Of a stretch of DNA of 64,000 bases, positions 49,675 through 59,402 are shown in pieces. The DNA is from Methanothermobacter tenebrarum. Its GTDB lineage: Archaea > Methanobacteriota > Methanobacteria > Methanobacteriales > DSM-23052. Made by a program: the position numbers and the translations under genes. How positions within the stretch are numbered: position 1 is the first letter of the stretch; each line of letters opens with the position of its first letter. The notes beneath the pieces are model-generated. The model was not told the DNA's origin. It saw only the letters and a program-made list of their open reading frames with translations, and made no database searches. Location: contig NZ_AP025698.1 in assembly GCF_023167465.1 (NCBI RefSeq), positions 1,041,001 to 1,105,000 of the forward strand, in the 5' to 3' direction.

Positions 49675-50685
49675 ATGAGGATTATAGTAACTGGTGGCGC
49701 CGGTTTCATAGGAAGCAACTTCATAAAATACATGTTAAAGGAGCACCCCCAATATGAGATAATAAATTTGGACGCTCTCACATACTGTGGAAACCTTGAA
49801 AACCTCCAAGGAGTTGAGGATAATCCAAACTACAAGTTCGTGAAAGGTGATATCACAGACAAGAGGCTGGTGGATGATCTCACCCAAGGAGCTGACGTTA
49901 TAATAAACTTCGCAGCCGAATCACATGTTGACAGGAGCATCCAAGACCCTAGTAAATTCCTCAAAACCAATGTAATAGGGACACAAACACTACTCGAAGC
50001 CGCTAAAAAACATAATATACAAAAATATATACAAATATCAACAGATGAAGTATACGGGTCCTGTGAAAAATGCTATTTCACCGAGGAAACACCATTAGCA
50101 CCTAACAGTCCATATGCTGCGAGTAAAGCCTCAGCCGACCTATTTGTAAGAGCATACCATAAAACCTACAACCTCCCAGTAAATATCACACGTTCATCCA
50201 ACAATTACGGCCCCTACCAGTTCCCAGAAAAATTCATACCACTCATAATAACAAACGCACTCGAAAACAAACCCATACCAATCTACGGTGACGGGATGAA
50301 CATAAGAGACTGGATCCACGTATATGATCATTGCAGGGCCATAGACCTAGTACTCCACCATGGACGCCAAGGAGAAATCTACAATATCGGCGGGGGTAAC
50401 GAGAAAAGGAACATAGAAGTTGTGAAGCTCATCCTAGAAATACTTGGAAAGGATGAATCCCTTATAAGATTCGTGGAGGACAGGCCAGGCCATGATCGGA
50501 GATATGCCATGGACTCCAAGAAGATAAAAAGAGAACTTGGATGGAAGCCAACATACAAATTCAGGGAAGGACTAGAAGAGACAATAAAATGGTACACACA
50601 GAACAGGAGATGGTGGGAGAATATAAAAACCGGCGAATACCAAGAATATTATGAAAAAATGTATGGAAAACGGTTATATGATTAA
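49675..50685 (+). CDS. rfbB: dTDP-glucose 4,6-dehydratase
   Basis: Second step of dTDP-rhamnose synthesis, NAD-dependent short-chain dehydrogenase family. 336 aa. Motifs are GGAGFIGSNFIKYML, NFAAESHVDRSI, STDEVYGSC, YAASKASAD (YxxxK) and RSSNNYGPYQFPEK, with RPGHDRRYAMD near the end. Complete. The next gene starts inside its last codons. Confidence 0.95.
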   Translation: MRIIVTGGAGFIGSNFIKYMLKEHPQYEIINLDALTYCGNLENLQGVEDNPNYKFVKGDITDKRLVDDLTQGADVIINFAAESHVDRSIQDPSKFLKTNVIGTQTLLEAAKKHNIQKYIQISTDEVYGSCEKCYFTEETPLAPNSPYAASKASADLFVRAYHKTYNLPVNITRSSNNYGPYQFPEKFIPLIITNALENKPIPIYGDGMNIRDWIHVYDHCRAIDLVLHHGRQGEIYNIGGGNEKRNIEVVKLILEILGKDESLIRFVEDRPGHDRRYAMDSKKIKRELGWKPTYKFREGLEETIKWYTQNRRWWENIKTGEYQEYYEKMYGKRLYD

Positions 50686-51361
50686 AGGGCCATTATTCAC
50701 GGGGAGAACATGCCAAGAATACATTCAAATGTTCAATTTAAACCTTAAAAGGCTAAGGGGTAAAAGCATCCTTGATTGCGCCGCGGGTGCGAGCTCATTC
50801 ACCCCAATAATGCACAGTCTAGGATTTGACGTGAAGGCAACAGACACCTTTTACGATAAAAGCCCCAGGATACTATATCAGATGTGCGCAGAACACCTAA
50901 AAACCCTCAAAAAAGCCCTCAAGGAAAAAGGCTCCTATATTTGGAAATTTTATAAAAACCCCGAAGAGATGTTCAGGGAACGTTTAAAAGCTTGTAAGAT
51001 CTTCATATCAGATTATAGGATAGGTAAGGGTGAAAGGTATATAATGGCCGATATCAGGAAACTCCCATTCCCAGATGACAGCTTCCATCTTGTGCTCTGC
51101 TCCCACCTACTCTATATCTATGATCACAGACTTGACTGGAAATTCCACCTAGACAGTATCAACGAAATGTTAAGGGTCTCAAAGAATGAAGTGAGAATAT
51201 ACCCCCTTGTAAAGGAGGATGGTAGAAACTCCATCTACCTGAAACGGACATTAAAAAATCTCCAAGGAAAAGTTGATGCCAAACTAGAAAAGGTGGATTA
51301 CATTTTCAGACCATCAGCAGATAAGATGCTCCGCCTAATCAAGTCTTTATCTGCTCTATGA
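50678..51361 (+). CDS. Predicted SAM-dependent methyltransferase at the end of the rhamnose operon
   Basis: About 227 aa. Motif I is SILDCAAGASSFTPIMHSLG, then VKATDTFYDKSP and, later, MADIRKLPFPDDSFHLVLCSHLLYIYDH. These are typical of class I methyltransferases. The start could be ATG 50678, which overlaps the rfbB stop, or an upstream ATG at 50651 or 50663. It lies in the operon with rfbB, so a sugar or glycolipid methylation is possible. The last 23 nt overlap the convergent lhr gene. Confidence 0.75.
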   Translation: MIKGPLFTGRTCQEYIQMFNLNLKRLRGKSILDCAAGASSFTPIMHSLGFDVKATDTFYDKSPRILYQMCAEHLKTLKKALKEKGSYIWKFYKNPEEMFRERLKACKIFISDYRIGKGERYIMADIRKLPFPDDSFHLVLCSHLLYIYDHRLDWKFHLDSINEMLRVSKNEVRIYPLVKEDGRNSIYLKRTLKNLQGKVDAKLEKVDYIFRPSADKMLRLIKSLSAL

Positions 51362-53918
51362 TGGCCTCATGCATCCTTTTTATGAATTCTATCCTCTCCT
51401 CATATTTTAGAACATCAAGGTACCCCTGTGCGACTAGGTTGAATGCGAATGGTGACGGTATCCTCGTGTCCACCTTCTCTATCCTCATCACACCCCCCTT
51501 TATCCATTTAAGGATCCTCTTAGCATTCTTTATATCCATGTAATCTTCTAGGACTTCCCTTCTCGCCTCTTTTAATATTGGGAAGTTTTCATCCAATTCC
51601 TTAACGAAATTTAATAATATCCTGCTTTTTACCTGTTGCCTCCCAACAGATTTTTCCCTCCCCTTATAGCGGCGCAGTATCATGAGTGAACGCGCAGCAC
51701 AGTGCCTGAACCTACTAATTAAGGTTTCTGTCTTGTCAATAGCCTCTGTAAGGATCCTCCGCAAGTTTTCAGGGTCTAATCTTTGTAATGATTCTAATCC
51801 ACCCATCTTACCATCAGAACTCAAATAAAATCCATTATCCGTTACTGATATCATAACATCCCTTTTGTATTTTCTTGCGATGATATATGCTATGGCACGA
51901 GATAATGCATCGTTAACCCGTCTGCCGAATAAACCATGGAATACTATGAACCTCCTCCCCCCAAATCCCTTATAGAATTCAACAAGTAAACGACGCTTAC
52001 TAGGTATCCTCGCATAGAGGTATTGTTCCCTGAAATACTGGTAGATAGCATGGGCTGCATTATAATCAACGTGAAGATAATCCATTATAAACTCTATTAT
52101 CTCATCCTTACTCTTCCCATACTGGAACTTAGCATCTATGATATCCCTGAAACGTTGTATATCAACTGCAAGGTCAAATGAGAGTGGTAATTGTTCCGAG
52201 AACCATGACGGTATTGTTGGGGGTCCTGAGGCAGGGGTTACATTAACCGTCATACCCCTTGAATAATTAAACCTGTAAATTTTACCCCCCAGTACGAAGG
52301 TGTCGCCTTTCCGTAGCTTCTCAAGGAATTCCTCATCTATTCTACCAACAACCTCCCCTTTACATTTCACCACAGCAGAACTCCTGTCGGGTATTGTGCC
52401 AATATTCGTGGAATAGAGCATCCTTGCAAGTTTTCCGCGGCGTCCGAACTCCCCACCTTCATGGTCTAACCAGATCTTAGCATAAACATAACGTTCCTCC
52501 AAGTCCGCATACTCCCCTGCAAGATACCTCAGAACCTTCATATAATCTTCCCTTGAAAGGTTCCGGTAGCAATAGCTTCTCCTCACAACCTCCAGGGCAT
52601 ATTCAATATCCCATCTGTGTTCTATGGCCATCCCATACAAGTGCTGAGCTAATACATCCAAACAATTTTCTGGTATGTCTATTTCATCAATTTTGCCTTC
52701 GAGACAATCCTTAAGTATCATAGCACATTCGATCAGATCATCCCTATCAGTTACTATGATACGACCCTTGGATTTTTCATGTAGACGATGCCCACTCCTT
52801 CCTATGCGCTGCAATGCCCTTGAAACAGACTTAGGCGAACTTAAGAGTATGACGAGGTCGATGTATCCAATGTCTATTCCAAGCTCCAGTGACGTTGATG
52901 ATACAACCGCCTTTAGTTTGCCTTTCTTCAGTCTATCCTCGGCTTTTAGTCTTAGTTCCCTTGAGAGGGATGAGTGGTGGGCCATTATATTATCATCAGT
53001 GTATTTGTTGGGGAAACGACTCTTCAGGTTGTAGACTACGCTTTCCGTGCCACTGCGGGTGTTGGTGAATATTAAGGTTGTCTTATGTTCGCTTATAAGC
53101 TCGTCAAGTATATCATAGATGGCATTGTTAACTTCTTCAGGGTCTGCGGCTACTATATCATCCACCGGACATATGAGTTCTAGGTCCAATTTTTTCCTAT
53201 AATCTACGTCGATTATTAGACAATCACGGGGCTTACCCTCCTGGTATCCCACGAGGAATTTCGCCACCCTCTCCAGTGGGTGTACGGTAGCTGATAATCC
53301 TATCCTTGTGAAGTCTCCTATAATGTGCTGTAAACGTTCCAAGGTTAATGAGAGGTGAACTCCCCTCTTGTTATCTGCCAGGGCGTGTATCTCATCAACT
53401 ATAACATACTTTACATGGGAAAGTTTTCTTTTGAACTTTGGGGCTACGAGTATAATTGAGAGCGTCTCAGGGGTTGTGATGAGTATATGCGGGGGTTTCC
53501 TGAGCATCCTTGAACGTTCGCTCTGTGTCGTGTCACCCGTCCTAACAGCCTTTCTTATACCAAGTTTTTTCCCCGCTATCCTTTGGATCTCCTTAAGGGG
53601 CTCGTCAAGGTTCTTTTCTATATCATTATCAAGGGCCTTAAGGGGTGATACATAAATACAATAGATCTTATCTTCTAATTCCCCCTTTTCCGCTAGTCTG
53701 GTTAATTCGCTTATTATGGATAAGAATGCTGTGAGTGTTTTACCCGAACCTGTGGGTGAGGATATCAGCACGTTTTTCCCATTGTGTATTTCCTTTATAG
53801 CATACCTTTGGGCTTCCGTGAAATCCTCAAACCGGCTTTTGAACCATTTCCTAACCCACGGGTGGAGTATATCGTATATCTCCTCGGAGTCGTACTTTTT
53901 CTCTTGTTTTTTTATCAT
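51339..53918 (-). CDS. lhr: Lhr-type DNA helicase (Lhr-core)
   Basis: Superfamily 2 helicase of about 859 aa that translocates 3' to 5' on single-stranded DNA and is linked to repair. RecA1: TEAQRYAIKEIHNGKNVLISSPTGSGKT (in parts), VSPLKALDNDI, TPETLSIIL, VDEIHAL and LSATVHP. RecA2: LIFTNTRSGTE, ELGIDIG and QRIGRSGHR. The winged-helix and Lhr-specific C-terminal domains follow. The Lhr of Methanothermobacter has been studied biochemically. ATG 53918 lies 6 nt after GGGGG, while ATG 53924 directly follows it. Confidence 0.93.
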   Translation of the reverse strand: MIKKQEKKYDSEEIYDILHPWVRKWFKSRFEDFTEAQRYAIKEIHNGKNVLISSPTGSGKTLTAFLSIISELTRLAEKGELEDKIYCIYVSPLKALDNDIEKNLDEPLKEIQRIAGKKLGIRKAVRTGDTTQSERSRMLRKPPHILITTPETLSIILVAPKFKRKLSHVKYVIVDEIHALADNKRGVHLSLTLERLQHIIGDFTRIGLSATVHPLERVAKFLVGYQEGKPRDCLIIDVDYRKKLDLELICPVDDIVAADPEEVNNAIYDILDELISEHKTTLIFTNTRSGTESVVYNLKSRFPNKYTDDNIMAHHSSLSRELRLKAEDRLKKGKLKAVVSSTSLELGIDIGYIDLVILLSSPKSVSRALQRIGRSGHRLHEKSKGRIIVTDRDDLIECAMILKDCLEGKIDEIDIPENCLDVLAQHLYGMAIEHRWDIEYALEVVRRSYCYRNLSREDYMKVLRYLAGEYADLEERYVYAKIWLDHEGGEFGRRGKLARMLYSTNIGTIPDRSSAVVKCKGEVVGRIDEEFLEKLRKGDTFVLGGKIYRFNYSRGMTVNVTPASGPPTIPSWFSEQLPLSFDLAVDIQRFRDIIDAKFQYGKSKDEIIEFIMDYLHVDYNAAHAIYQYFREQYLYARIPSKRRLLVEFYKGFGGRRFIVFHGLFGRRVNDALSRAIAYIIARKYKRDVMISVTDNGFYLSSDGKMGGLESLQRLDPENLRRILTEAIDKTETLISRFRHCAARSLMILRRYKGREKSVGRQQVKSRILLNFVKELDENFPILKEARREVLEDYMDIKNAKRILKWIKGGVMRIEKVDTRIPSPFAFNLVAQGYLDVLKYEERIEFIKRMHEAIIEQIKT

Positions 53919-53920
53919 CC

Positions 53921-54670
53921 TCATCCCCCTTCCCTCATGATCCTCGCAACCTCCCCGAACGTCCCGAAATCGAACACTTTGAAATCCTCCACAGCATATA
54001 CCCTGAACTTTGATAGTTCGCTTTCTTTCAGAAATGGTGAGATTATGGCCTCATGTAGTATGTCAGATCCCTCTGTCACGAAATTGAATGATGGCATAAC
54101 AACCAATTTTTCACCACGAAATGGACCTATAAGGTAACATTTAACCTTCTCTATCCTCTCCCCACTCCTAAGGCCTATGCAAGGGTGTTCGTGGCCGATT
54201 ATTATCGTCCGGGTTTCTATCCTCTCGGGGATGAAATGGCCGTGGGTTATGAGATGATCCTGGAATTTCAAAGACTCTAATATTTTAAAGTTTTTCAACT
54301 GTGATATGTAGGGTATGATAGGATCGTGGTTGCCCTTTATTAAGATGATATTATTGAAATTCTCTTCCAGGTGATCTAGTAGTCTTTTAAGTTCCCTGTT
54401 TTCCTGGTAGGTGACCCTTCCAAACTCGTGTTTCAGGTCACCATTTATTATAATGTTCTCAGCACCCGAGGATTCCCTGATCCTATCAATCCTATCCAAT
54501 ATCTTCTCGAATTGGAAACTGGGGAGCATGAAACCTTCCCTGTTAAGATACTGTTCATATCCTAGGTGTAGGTCTGCGATTATCATAGTATCCTCTATCA
54601 AGAGTGCCAAGTCGCAAATTTCAAGATCCTCAGTTATGAAGGTGCTGATCTTCTCCACCACCAATATCAC
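53921..54670 (-). CDS. SbcD/Mre11-related archaeal phosphoesterase next to lhr
   Basis: About 249 aa. Metallophosphoesterase motifs are MIIADLHLGYEQYL, INGDLKHEFG, LIKGNHDPIIPY, LITHGHFIP and IGHEHPCIGL. This small SbcD-related family is commonly a neighbour of Lhr, and nuclease activity on DNA is a reasonable guess. A box A-like CATATAAAAG lies directly upstream of GTG 54670, which would place the transcription start inside the annotated 5' end. The true start may be a codon or two dozen further in. Confidence 0.82.
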   Translation of the reverse strand: MILVVEKISTFITEDLEICDLALLIEDTMIIADLHLGYEQYLNREGFMLPSFQFEKILDRIDRIRESSGAENIIINGDLKHEFGRVTYQENRELKRLLDHLEENFNNIILIKGNHDPIIPYISQLKNFKILESLKFQDHLITHGHFIPERIETRTIIIGHEHPCIGLRSGERIEKVKCYLIGPFRGEKLVVMPSFNFVTEGSDILHEAIISPFLKESELSKFRVYAVEDFKVFDFGTFGEVARIMREGG

Positions 54671-55023
54671 TTTTATATGGGGGTGCGAATCTAAGAAAAT
54701 AGTGAAAGGGTTGCGATTCTACAATCCTTAACCAGAAAAAATTACATCATCTAACCCTCTCTCCAAGTCCTCTGAGGGGGAAAGTCTTACTATAAGTACC
54801 TCTTATTATTCTAGTTCTTATATTTTATGGAATATTCTATCCGTCAAAATCTTAACGGACCCACCCACCCCTCAATAGGGGGGATCCTGTAGAGGGTTGG
54901 GGACCCCCACACTCCAAGGTTAGTCCTCATACAAGATCCAAGATAGGATGGGGGAAGATTTTATATTATCATAAACTCCTAATGGAATTAATCCAAAAAT
55001 AATCTTAGGGAGGTTTGCCCCCA
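54671..55023. other. 353-nt intergenic region with probable solo right end of an IS605-type element
   Basis: No gene is visible. On the minus strand at 54890-54858 the sequence CAGGATCCCCCC-TATTGA-GGGG, then GGTGGGTCC, resembles the right-end hairpin module, and the frame around it reads STGSPLLRGG, similar to a TnpB tail (EAGSPLL). No matching left module was found. The part next to the HEAT gene contains its promoter (A/T-rich) and AGGGAGGT at 55007-55014. Confidence 0.4.
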
Positions 55024-55533
55024 TTGGTTAATGATAAACATAAGATGATTAATAATCTTCCATGCACCCCTAAATCAGTTGATGTTCTTATCAAACTTCT
55101 CGAAGACGAAAGCCACCCTATAAGGTTTGCCGCGGCCGAAAAATTAGCCGAATTCGGTGATATATCCATTGATAGGCTCCTTGAGATGTTAGATGAGAAA
55201 AAAGGGCCTGTGAAGAGGTATATTATATTTGCGCTTAAGAAGATTGGCGATCCCAAGGTTACGGACCATTTTATTAAAGCACTTGAAGATGAAGATTGGG
55301 GTGTTAGGAAGTTCGCCGCACGTGCCCTTGGAGAATTAGGCGATAAAAGAGCCGTGGAACCCCTTATTAAAGCACTTGAAGATGAAGATTGGGGTGTGAA
55401 ACTTGCGGCTTTAAGGTCCCTCGGCGACCTGAAGGATGAACGGGCGATAGAACCCATAAAAAAGGCGAGGAGAAAGGGTGATAAGGAATTTAAAAAGGCT
55501 GCTAACCAAGCTTTAAAGAAGATCCAATCCTAA
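55024..55533 (+). CDS. HEAT-repeat protein (PBS-lyase type repeats)
   Basis: About 169 aa made almost wholly of five HEAT/PBS-lyase-like repeats, for example VDVLIKLLEDESHPIRFAAA, DHFIKALEDEDWGVRKFAAR, EPLIKALEDEDWGVKLAALR. Two neighbouring repeats are identical over about 38 nt (ATTAAAGCACTTGAAGATGAAGATTGGGGTGT at 55275 and 55364), so an internal duplication is recent. A protein-binding scaffold. TTG 55024 lies 9 nt after AGGGAGGT; TTG 55015 directly abuts that motif. Confidence 0.85.
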   Translation: MVNDKHKMINNLPCTPKSVDVLIKLLEDESHPIRFAAAEKLAEFGDISIDRLLEMLDEKKGPVKRYIIFALKKIGDPKVTDHFIKALEDEDWGVRKFAARALGELGDKRAVEPLIKALEDEDWGVKLAALRSLGDLKDERAIEPIKKARRKGDKEFKKAANQALKKIQS

Positions 55534-56336
55534 TACTTGTAGATTTCCGGGCGCCTATTTTCCAAGAGTGGTAATCTCCTCCTAACCTCTTCCACCTGTG
55601 AAAGGTCTATCTCAACGTTTTTAATGGTTTCACCAGCACCAGCCTCATATATGACAGACCCCCACGGATCCACAACCATTGAATGGCCATAGGCCACATA
55701 CTCAGCCCTTTTATCACGCGCCGGGGACACTGCAACCACAAAAACTTGGTTATCTATCGCCCTAGCCCTTATCAGCGTCTCCCAGTGGGCGGGGCCCGTT
55801 ACCATGTTAAAAGCACCGGGGAATACGAGTATCCCAGCCCCCCGGAGCGTCATAATCCTTGAAAGTTCCGGGAATCTTATATCATAACATATGCCCACCC
55901 CTATCCTCGTATGGCCTATTCTAACTACTGTAGGTGTCCTTCCAGGTAACAGTGTGTCTGATTCCTTGAAGGTTATCCTCCCAGGGATGTTTATATCAAA
56001 CAAGTGGATCTTCCGGTGTTTTCCTATAACCTCACCCCATGGGTCTATGATGAACGACGTGTTATATACGCCCCTTTTTGTTCTTTCAGGTACTGAACCC
56101 GCTATGATATAAACTTGGAGTTCCCTCGCAATCTCCCCCAGTCTAGTTATTGTAGGACCCTCCTGTGTCTCAGCATATTCCCGGAATCTACTATTATCAT
56201 AGGGGCAGTTAAACATCTCAGGGAGTATCACGGTCTCGGATCCCATCTCGGCGAGTTCTCTGATCATCTTCTCCGCCCTTTCAATATTTTCCTCCTTTCT
56301 GTCCACAACCCTCATCTGGCATAATCCCAAATTCAT
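55530..56336 (-). CDS. Carbon-nitrogen hydrolase (omega-amidase/Nit2-like)
   Basis: 268 aa of the nitrilase superfamily. The Glu-Lys-Cys triad is visible in LPEMFNCPY, GKHRKIHLFD and GICYDIRFPE. Sequence around the triad and DNQVFVVAVSPAR resemble omega-amidases that hydrolyse alpha-ketoglutaramate or succinamate; other amides are possible. It converges on the HEAT gene with a 4-nt overlap. Confidence 0.88.
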   Translation of the reverse strand: MNLGLCQMRVVDRKEENIERAEKMIRELAEMGSETVILPEMFNCPYDNSRFREYAETQEGPTITRLGEIARELQVYIIAGSVPERTKRGVYNTSFIIDPWGEVIGKHRKIHLFDINIPGRITFKESDTLLPGRTPTVVRIGHTRIGVGICYDIRFPELSRIMTLRGAGILVFPGAFNMVTGPAHWETLIRARAIDNQVFVVAVSPARDKRAEYVAYGHSMVVDPWGSVIYEAGAGETIKNVEIDLSQVEEVRRRLPLLENRRPEIYKY

Positions 56337-56379
56337 TTAAACCCCTACCAGGCAAATCATCTCCCACACACCAGGCAAT

Positions 56380-56420
56380 CTAAAAATGCCCTCCCATGGG
56401 GGGAGATTCCATCCCCACTT
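56380..56420 (+). repeat. Short C/G hairpin resembling an isolated IS605-type end
   Basis: GCCCTCCC-AT-GGGGGGAGATTCC in the 173-nt gap upstream of the MoxR gene resembles the right-end hairpin with its GGGGGGTAGTTC end, but it lacks the TCATTGAAGCAGG part. It may equally be a simple terminator or regulatory hairpin between the divergent genes. Confidence 0.25.
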
Positions 56421-56509
56421 TTTTTAGAGTGTAAAAAATAATATATTAGTAATTATATAACAAATTAATCCAGGATAAATTGTCCCCCAGAGTCCTAGGA
56501 GTAGTGATT

Positions 56510-57358
56510 ATGGACCCCTACAGTGAAATGGAGAGTATAAGGGAGTCTCTGCGACGCGAAGGTTATATAGCCGATGACGATATCCTAGTCACCATATTCC
56601 TAGCCCTTAATCTGAAGAAGCCCATCCTAGTGGAAGGACCCCCAGGCACTGGTAAGACAGAACTTGCAAAAAAGGTTGCCAGTGCATTTGATCTAGACTT
56701 TTTCAGGATCCAATGCTATGAAGGTATAACCTTCGAACAGATCGTTGGCGAGTGGAATTACCAGAAACAACTTTTAACACTTGAAAAGGCTAGGATAACC
56801 GGCGTTGATGAGGATGTTTTCCAGGAAGATTTCTTCATCAAAAGACCCCTACTTTCAGCTTTCATAAATGACAAGCCATCCCTCATACTCATAGATGAGA
56901 TAGACAAGGCCGACGAGGAAGTTGAAAGTTTCCTCCTCCAAGCCCTCGGCGAGAAACAGATTACAGTTAACGACCTTGGAACATTCGAATTAGAAAATGA
57001 CCTAATGGTAATCCTAACATCTAATTCCCAGAGAAACCTCCTCGATGAGACCAGAGACCGATGTCTATACCTCTACATCGACTATCCAAGCCCTGAAAAG
57101 GAAATAGAGATAGTGAAGGCCCAGGTCCCATCAGCACCCCAAAAACTTATAAAAGAGGTTGTAGAGGCTATCCACGAGATAAGAAAGTTGAACGTGATGA
57201 AAAAGCCATCCATAAGAGCTACCATAGACTGGGTTAAAACATTACTAGTCCTTGGGATGGAAAGCCTAAACAAGAAAACATTTGAAGAGACCATCGGAGT
57301 AGTATTCAAAAACAAACATGATAAAGAAAAGGCCATGGATTTGAATCTCCGCAAATGA
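56510..57358 (+). CDS. MoxR-family AAA ATPase
   Basis: About 282 aa. Walker A is EGPPGTGKTELAK, Walker B LILIDEIDKADEEVES, sensor 1 ILTSNSQRNL and the arginine-finger region ETRDRCLYLYIDYP. MoxR ATPases act with a von Willebrand factor A protein to insert cofactors or metal centres into enzymes. The partner is the next gene but one frame later (57488). ATG 56510 was preferred; the frame opens at 56480. Confidence 0.88.
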   Translation: MDPYSEMESIRESLRREGYIADDDILVTIFLALNLKKPILVEGPPGTGKTELAKKVASAFDLDFFRIQCYEGITFEQIVGEWNYQKQLLTLEKARITGVDEDVFQEDFFIKRPLLSAFINDKPSLILIDEIDKADEEVESFLLQALGEKQITVNDLGTFELENDLMVILTSNSQRNLLDETRDRCLYLYIDYPSPEKEIEIVKAQVPSAPQKLIKEVVEAIHEIRKLNVMKKPSIRATIDWVKTLLVLGMESLNKKTFEETIGVVFKNKHDKEKAMDLNLRK

Positions 57359-57487
57359 GGATAAAACCAGATAAACCCCCCCACACAGGCCAGACCTTCC
57401 ACTATTTTATCCAAACCCTAATTTTAGAAAAAACCGCCAATGGACTTTACCCCCCCAAAATGGAAAGCGTCTTAAAGGTGAATTCCC

Positions 57488-58582
57488 ATGAAGATATTGG
57501 AGCTTTCCCAAGCTCTCAGAGAAAAAGGAATACCAGTAAGTATAAGGAGCACAAAACTGGCTTATTTCGTATATGACATCTTCAAAGGGGGGGCCCATCT
57601 CAAGGAGGCTCTTGCATCTGTTTATGTGAAAGATAAAAGGCAATTAGAGGCCTTTGAAGAAGCCTTCAATGAAGTCTTCCATGGAAAAGAAAAAGGTGAA
57701 GTAGAGGAGATAAAATTAAAAACCAGGACGGATTCTGGGATAAAAGTTGAAACCCCTGATGAAATGGTCCTGGTCGAAGAGAAGATAGACTTCCAGCCCC
57801 CAATCATGGACCTTCCCCATCTTGACAAGGATGAAAGATCACTCCTTGAAATGGACGTTAGCAAACTAGACTTCTTCGACACTAGGATATTCGAGTTATG
57901 CAAAAAACTCGGTCTTAAAATCGCCAATAGACGCTCCAGGAGATTTAAAGGTTCAAAGGTTGGCCGCCCCGATATAAGGAAGAGTATACGTAAAAACCTT
58001 AAATATGGTGGCGCGCTCATAGAACTCATCAATAAAAAGCCCTCCATTAAAAAGAGTCAACACATTTTCCTATGTGATGTTAGCGGCTCCTGTGACTGGA
58101 TAAGTAACTGGTTTTTTTGCATAGTCTACGCTGCACAACACACATTCTATAACTCACGTTTCTTCGACTTTGACAATAAAATCGTTGAAACAACAAAGGC
58201 ACTCCAAGAAGAAGATCTCCTAGCAGCTTTCCAGAACCTGAGGGTTTCCAGGCAACAGAATATGATGCTACATGGCACATCTAACATGTACACCGCCTTT
58301 AAGGAATTCAAGGAGAAGGTTGTGTTCCCACCACGCTCCTACATTATAATATTAACTGATTGTCGCGACTGGGCCGGGCCGCGTGAAGATGGCGTCCCAT
58401 TAAGTGCCAGGGTCCTTGAGGAGCTCTGTCAACGTTGCCGTAAAGTTCTAATATTGAATCCCGAGGACAAGAACAAGTGGGATGTTGTTGACAGTTGCGT
58501 CTCATATTATATAGATGCAGGTGCCAGCGTAAAAGAGGTTAGGAATCTCAGACAACTTGCAGAGATTATCGAGAAGATATAA
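57488..58582 (+). CDS. CoxE-like von Willebrand factor A protein
   Basis: 364 aa, partner of the MoxR ATPase. The N-terminal part is helical. From residue 195 the VWA fold shows a MIDAS sequence FLCDVSGSCDW, then HGTSNMYTAFKEF and IILTDCRDWAGP, which supply the metal ligands. CoxE and similar proteins mature molybdenum or other metalloenzymes together with MoxR. The target enzyme is not indicated by neighbours. GGTGAATTCCC precedes the ATG. The 3' end overlaps nucS by 17 nt. Confidence 0.85.
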   Translation: MKILELSQALREKGIPVSIRSTKLAYFVYDIFKGGAHLKEALASVYVKDKRQLEAFEEAFNEVFHGKEKGEVEEIKLKTRTDSGIKVETPDEMVLVEEKIDFQPPIMDLPHLDKDERSLLEMDVSKLDFFDTRIFELCKKLGLKIANRRSRRFKGSKVGRPDIRKSIRKNLKYGGALIELINKKPSIKKSQHIFLCDVSGSCDWISNWFFCIVYAAQHTFYNSRFFDFDNKIVETTKALQEEDLLAAFQNLRVSRQQNMMLHGTSNMYTAFKEFKEKVVFPPRSYIIILTDCRDWAGPREDGVPLSARVLEELCQRCRKVLILNPEDKNKWDVVDSCVSYYIDAGASVKEVRNLRQLAEIIEKI

Positions 58583-59339
58583 ACTTGTCAAGGGTCATCC
58601 TATGGTCCTTTTTCAACTCCTGTGGGGGTTCTAGGCTCTTAAATTCTAGGCCTTCTGCTTCTAACAGTTCCCTGGCATCATGGGTTATTGATGGGGCGAC
58701 TAAAACACCCCTTACACCATGTTTATCATCCTTGAAATCCTCCAAGTATCTTTTAAGTTGCCTCACAGCACTAATACCAGCCCTTCTACTCTTTAACTCC
58801 AACACCATTAATGAGCCGTTCTCATCCTTCCCCAGGATGTCTATGAAACCATTTGATGTCTGATACTCCCTTGTTATGGGCTTGAAGCCCTTTTCGATGA
58901 TATCAGGAGATTCTAATATGAGCTGGCGCATGTCTTCTTCATGGCCCGCCACTTCCAATTCATGGATGTCCCTGGCAAGGTAATATGAGATGGTATGGGC
59001 CCGTTCTATTTCCACTGTGAGTTTCTCTGCTGGTTTCCTCCTTATACTCTCAACTAGGATCTTCCCATCATCTTCTATTTTCACCCTCACCTTCGATCCT
59101 GGGGGTTGCCAGTTAACTGGTTCAACTTTCCGATCCTGGTGTATCAGAAATGACCCATCAGGTTTTATTATTATAAGCCTCTCCCCAGGGCCTAGTCTGC
59201 TCCTGGCACGACCATAATAACATACCCTGCAACAGGAGAATATTAGGATCATGGCCCTTTTACGGAGGCCCTCTTCTATTATCTTGTAGGTTTGCTCGCC
59301 TGTAGGATTCTCTAGGCTTGTGAATCTCCTATTAGTCAT
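58566..59339 (-). CDS. nucS: Endonuclease NucS (EndoMS)
   Basis: Mismatch- or flap-specific DNA endonuclease that works with PCNA. 257 aa. The N-terminal beta domain is residues 30-125 (MILIFSCCRVCYYGRARSRL, FLIHQDRKVEPVNWQPPG). The C-terminal RecB-like nuclease has GHEEDMRQLI, GFIDILGKDENGSLMVLELK with the D...ExK site, and AVRQLKRYLEDF. The sequence ends without an evident PCNA-binding box. It is divergent from the htpX gene. Confidence 0.92.
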   Translation of the reverse strand: MTNRRFTSLENPTGEQTYKIIEEGLRKRAMILIFSCCRVCYYGRARSRLGPGERLIIIKPDGSFLIHQDRKVEPVNWQPPGSKVRVKIEDDGKILVESIRRKPAEKLTVEIERAHTISYYLARDIHELEVAGHEEDMRQLILESPDIIEKGFKPITREYQTSNGFIDILGKDENGSLMVLELKSRRAGISAVRQLKRYLEDFKDDKHGVRGVLVAPSITHDARELLEAEGLEFKSLEPPQELKKDHRMTLDKFISSR

Positions 59340-59384
59340 TCAATCACTTTATATAATGCTTGGTACTTATATACTCTAAAGTTT

Positions 59385-59399
59385 CCCCACGTGGGGGAT
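59385..59399 (+). promoter_or_regulatory. Palindrome overlapping the ribosome binding site of htpX
   Basis: CCCCACGTGGGG (59385-59396) is a perfect 12-bp palindrome, and its right half is part of the GGGGGAT that serves as Shine-Dalgarno for ATG 59403. A box A, TTTATATAA, at 59348-59356 would give a short leader starting near 59380, so the hairpin would be almost the whole leader. Occlusion of the ribosome site is possible. Confidence 0.4.
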
Positions 59400-59402
59400 A
59401 GG

